A stretch of 64,000 nucleotides of DNA, taken from Streptomyces sp. SID8352 (GTDB lineage: Bacteria; Actinomycetota; Actinomycetes; Streptomycetales; Streptomycetaceae). Location of the stretch: positions 189,786-253,785 of the forward strand of contig NZ_WWGX01000035.1 of the NCBI RefSeq assembly GCF_009862265.1, in the 5' to 3' direction. Of this stretch, positions 62,062 through 64,000 are shown piece after piece (position 1 is the stretch's first letter; every line of letters starts with the position of its first letter). The translations under genes were made by a program, and so were the position numbers. Below the pieces are notes generated by a model that was not told the origin of the DNA, made no database searches, and worked only from the letters and a program-made list of their open reading frames with translations.

Positions 62062-63318
62062 ATGGCAAAGGTATTTCATTCGGGCGTCGGTGACCGGACG
62101 CGCCCCCGCCGGCTGGCAAGCAGTCCTGCCGGCCCCCAGGACTGCTGCGACGACGGCCTGTCCCCGAAGCCGACGCTCCCCGCGGTCACCGGGCTCCGAA
62201 CGGACTTGACGCGCGGCCCCGGCACGGAGTCCGGGGAGCACCCGTCCCGGGACAGTGCCGCCCTTCGCGTCCTGACGCTGGGGACCGCGGCCGGGCCGGT
62301 CGTCTGGCGCGGGCGCACGGGAATCTCGACAGTGATCGTCGTCGAGGGCGTCAGCTACATGGTGGACGCGGGGATCGGTTCCGTCCAGCGGTACCGGCAG
62401 CTGGGTCTGCGCTGGGAGGACCTCCGCCACATCTTCATCACCCACATGCATTCCGACCACTACCTGGAGCTGCCTCACGCGCTCCTGGTGCCGTGGGAGT
62501 TGCCGGGGGAGTCCTACACCGACACGCTGTCGATCTGGGGACCCGGCGCGGTCCCCCTGGACCTGCCGCATCACGGCCCGCCGGGACAGCCCAGCTTCCC
62601 GAGACGTGTGGAGAACCTCGCCTCGCCGATCCCCGGTATCAGCGAGGTCGTCGACGGTATCCTCGGCTCGGCGTTCCAGGGCGACCTCAACATCCGGTAC
62701 GTCGATGAGGACCACGCCGACATCCATGAGCTCATCCGGACCCGGGACCTGCGAATTCCCAAGGAAGCCGGCGCGGACTACGCCACCCGCCGGTGCCCGC
62801 CCATGGACCCGTTCAAGGTCTTCGAGGACGACCGGGTGCGGGTGACCGCCACTCTGGTCGACCACCGCTTCTGCTTTCCCGCGTTCGCCTACCGGTTCGA
62901 CACCGAGCACGGCTCCGTGGTGTGCAGCGGCGACACCAGGCCGAACGACAACCTGCTGCGGCTCGCAGCCGACAGCGACCTCCTGCTGCACGAGTCGATC
63001 CACCTCGACCACCTGCTTTCCGAACTCAAGCCCGCGCCGGGCCTCATGGAGGGGTTGCTCGCTAACTGGGAGGAGCGCCACACCCTGCACTCCGCGGTGG
63101 GCAGGGTGGCCGAGTCCGCCGCGGTGTCCAACCTCGTCCTCAGCCACCTCGCTCCCGCGCACACCGATGTCGTCTCGGACGACGAATGGCTGGAGCACGT
63201 ACGGCGGGACTTCAGAGGCGGCAGCGCCGTCGGGCACGACCTGCACGAGATCCGGCTGGTGGAGCGGCCCGGCCGCCGGAAGGACCTCCAGATGCGGCCT
63301 GCGAAGGGCGTGCTGTGA
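62062..63318 (+). CDS. Metallo-beta-lactamase-fold hydrolase
   Basis: A 418-residue MBL-fold protein of the ribonuclease-Z-like/lactonase type. The metal motif THMHSDH gives His128, His130, Asp132, His133, later ligands are in SGDTRPND and LSHLAPAHTD. A 65-residue low-complexity N-terminal region precedes the fold. ATG 62062 or GTG 62035 is the start. It follows the hydrolase after 129 bp and is overlapped by the RidA gene. It could hydrolyse an ester, lactone, thioester or ring-cleavage product; the substrate is unknown. Confidence 0.8.
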   Translation: MAKVFHSGVGDRTRPRRLASSPAGPQDCCDDGLSPKPTLPAVTGLRTDLTRGPGTESGEHPSRDSAALRVLTLGTAAGPVVWRGRTGISTVIVVEGVSYMVDAGIGSVQRYRQLGLRWEDLRHIFITHMHSDHYLELPHALLVPWELPGESYTDTLSIWGPGAVPLDLPHHGPPGQPSFPRRVENLASPIPGISEVVDGILGSAFQGDLNIRYVDEDHADIHELIRTRDLRIPKEAGADYATRRCPPMDPFKVFEDDRVRVTATLVDHRFCFPAFAYRFDTEHGSVVCSGDTRPNDNLLRLAADSDLLLHESIHLDHLLSELKPAPGLMEGLLANWEERHTLHSAVGRVAESAAVSNLVLSHLAPAHTDVVSDDEWLEHVRRDFRGGSAVGHDLHEIRLVERPGRRKDLQMRPAKGVL

Positions 63319-63863
63319 CGATGAGCGGGGCAAAGCGGACGGATGGTCTCGTGGGGGCCCACGATGCCTGTGGAACCTCCGGTCACCGGGGCGGAGACGG
63401 GCGGTTGGAAACCGTCTCCCCCGAAGAACGTCTCCTACGGCTCGGCCTGGTGCTTCCGCCGCTGCGGCCGAAGGCCGGAAACTACCTCGGATATGTGCGC
63501 CACGGCGACCTGCTGTTCCTCTCCGGACAGGGCGCCGACGGGCATGTCGGGCATGTCGGCGCCGCCCGCTCCATCGAGGAGGGGCGCCTCGCCGCACGTG
63601 ACTGCATGCTGAATCTGTTGGCGCAGACACGCGACGCCCTCGGGTCGCTGGATTCCGTGGGCCGGATCATCAAGATCCTGGGATTCGTCGCCTGTGCCCC
63701 CGAGTTCCGCGACGCACCGAAAGTCATCGACGGTGCCTCCGATCTCCTGCACGAGCTGTTCGGTCCCGAGCGCGGTTCGCATGCCCGTTCCGCCATCGGG
63801 GCGTCCGCGCTCCCGCTGGGCTTCACGGTCGAGATCGAGATGGTCCTGTCCATAGAGGACTGA
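63315..63863 (+). CDS. RidA/YjgF family protein, 2-aminomuconate-deaminase-like
   Basis: A 182-residue RidA domain with a 40-residue N-terminal extension. The conserved substrate Arg is at about 158 (ARSAIGASALP) and Glu at about 173 (FTVEIEM), which retain or hydrolyse imine substrates. 2-aminomuconate deaminases of 2-aminophenol degraders belong to this family, so it may remove the nitrogen as ammonia from 2-aminomuconate. Its presence suggests that the substrate is aminophenol rather than catechol. GTG 63315 overlaps the MBL stop (GTGA) and has GAAGGG 7 bp upstream; ATG 63321 is an alternative. Last gene of the operon. Confidence 0.82.
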   Translation: MTMSGAKRTDGLVGAHDACGTSGHRGGDGRLETVSPEERLLRLGLVLPPLRPKAGNYLGYVRHGDLLFLSGQGADGHVGHVGAARSIEEGRLAARDCMLNLLAQTRDALGSLDSVGRIIKILGFVACAPEFRDAPKVIDGASDLLHELFGPERGSHARSAIGASALPLGFTVEIEMVLSIED

Positions 63864-63882
63864 GGACCGAGGGCTGAGGACC

Positions 63883-63915
63883 GCCGGGCCGGCGACCGCA
63901 CCCTCCCGGCCCGGC
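63883..63915 (+). terminator. Terminator of the microcompartment operon
   Basis: A perfect 10-bp stem (63883-63892 with 63906-63915, 13-nt loop) 20 bp after the RidA stop codon. It marks the operon end, so lower pathway genes are not part of this transcript. Confidence 0.6.
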
Positions 63916-64000
63916 GCCGCCGAGGGGCGGCCCCCGACGGGTGCGGACGCCCTCTCCGGCGACGGCCCGGCGGGTCGCGACGAAAGGTACCGCGCCCCGG

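Noticed and set aside
1-64000. CRISPR arrays, insertion sequences, tRNA genes and prophage genes
   Set aside because: No regularly spaced repeats, transposase motifs, tRNA-like sequences or phage proteins were seen on either strand.

Overview
The window is very GC-rich DNA with strong third-position GC bias, many GTG starts, and genes that overlap by 4 bases (ATGA/GTGA). This points to an actinomycete, most likely Streptomyces or a close relative. It reads as an accessory catabolic region of the chromosome: amine, ketone and aromatic degradation, transporters and local regulators. I see no rRNA, tRNA, prophage, transposase or CRISPR array.

Layout. (1) 25-9415, minus strand: a tightly coupled operon (Zn-alcohol dehydrogenase, gamma-glutamyl-type hydrolase, amidase, aldehyde dehydrogenase, Baeyer-Villiger monooxygenase, two SDRs including 3-hydroxybutyrate dehydrogenase, and both subunits of a 3-oxoacid CoA-transferase). 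(2) 9533-16867: a glutamine-synthetase-like ligase, an unknown protein, two phytanoyl-CoA-dioxygenase-like enzymes, an APC permease and a TetR regulator. Copies of one palindrome lie in every promoter region here, which predicts a TetR regulon. Regions 1 and 2 together look like a pathway that takes up an amine, gamma-glutamylates it, oxidises it and delivers acetoacetyl-CoA. (3) 17098-22600: an iron/polyamine-type ABC importer behind an M24 'pita-bread' protein that has lost its metal ligands. (4) 23687-34373: MarR regulator divergent from a nine-gene aromatic catabolic operon (extradiol dioxygenase, HpaB-type hydroxylase, ThDP enzyme and others) that ends in a flavin reductase fused to a complete GntR regulator. 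(5) 35354-40147: a small biosynthetic-looking operon with a chorismatase, a class II DAHP synthase, a luciferase-like oxidoreductase and an alcohol dehydrogenase, followed by an AraC regulator and a drug-type MFS exporter. (6) 44223-53246: an MHS-family transporter, hydantoinase/oxoprolinase subunits A and B, a GntR regulator and a threonine-aldolase-like enzyme, tied together by a second shared palindrome.

The most remarkable part is 54750-63863. One co-directional operon encodes both subunits of a 2-aminophenol-1,6-dioxygenase-type enzyme, two hexameric and one pentameric bacterial microcompartment (BMC) shell proteins, a 2-amino/hydroxymuconic semialdehyde dehydrogenase, a 4-hydroxyacetophenone-monooxygenase-like Baeyer-Villiger enzyme with its long N-terminal extension, an alpha/beta hydrolase, a metallo-beta-lactamase-fold hydrolase and a RidA-family (2-aminomuconate-deaminase-like) protein. 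It matches the actinobacterial 'ARO' aromatic microcompartment type. The Baeyer-Villiger enzyme plus hydrolase suggest what feeds it: an aryl ketone such as an aminoacetophenone, oxidised to an ester, hydrolysed to an aminophenol and cleaved inside the shell.
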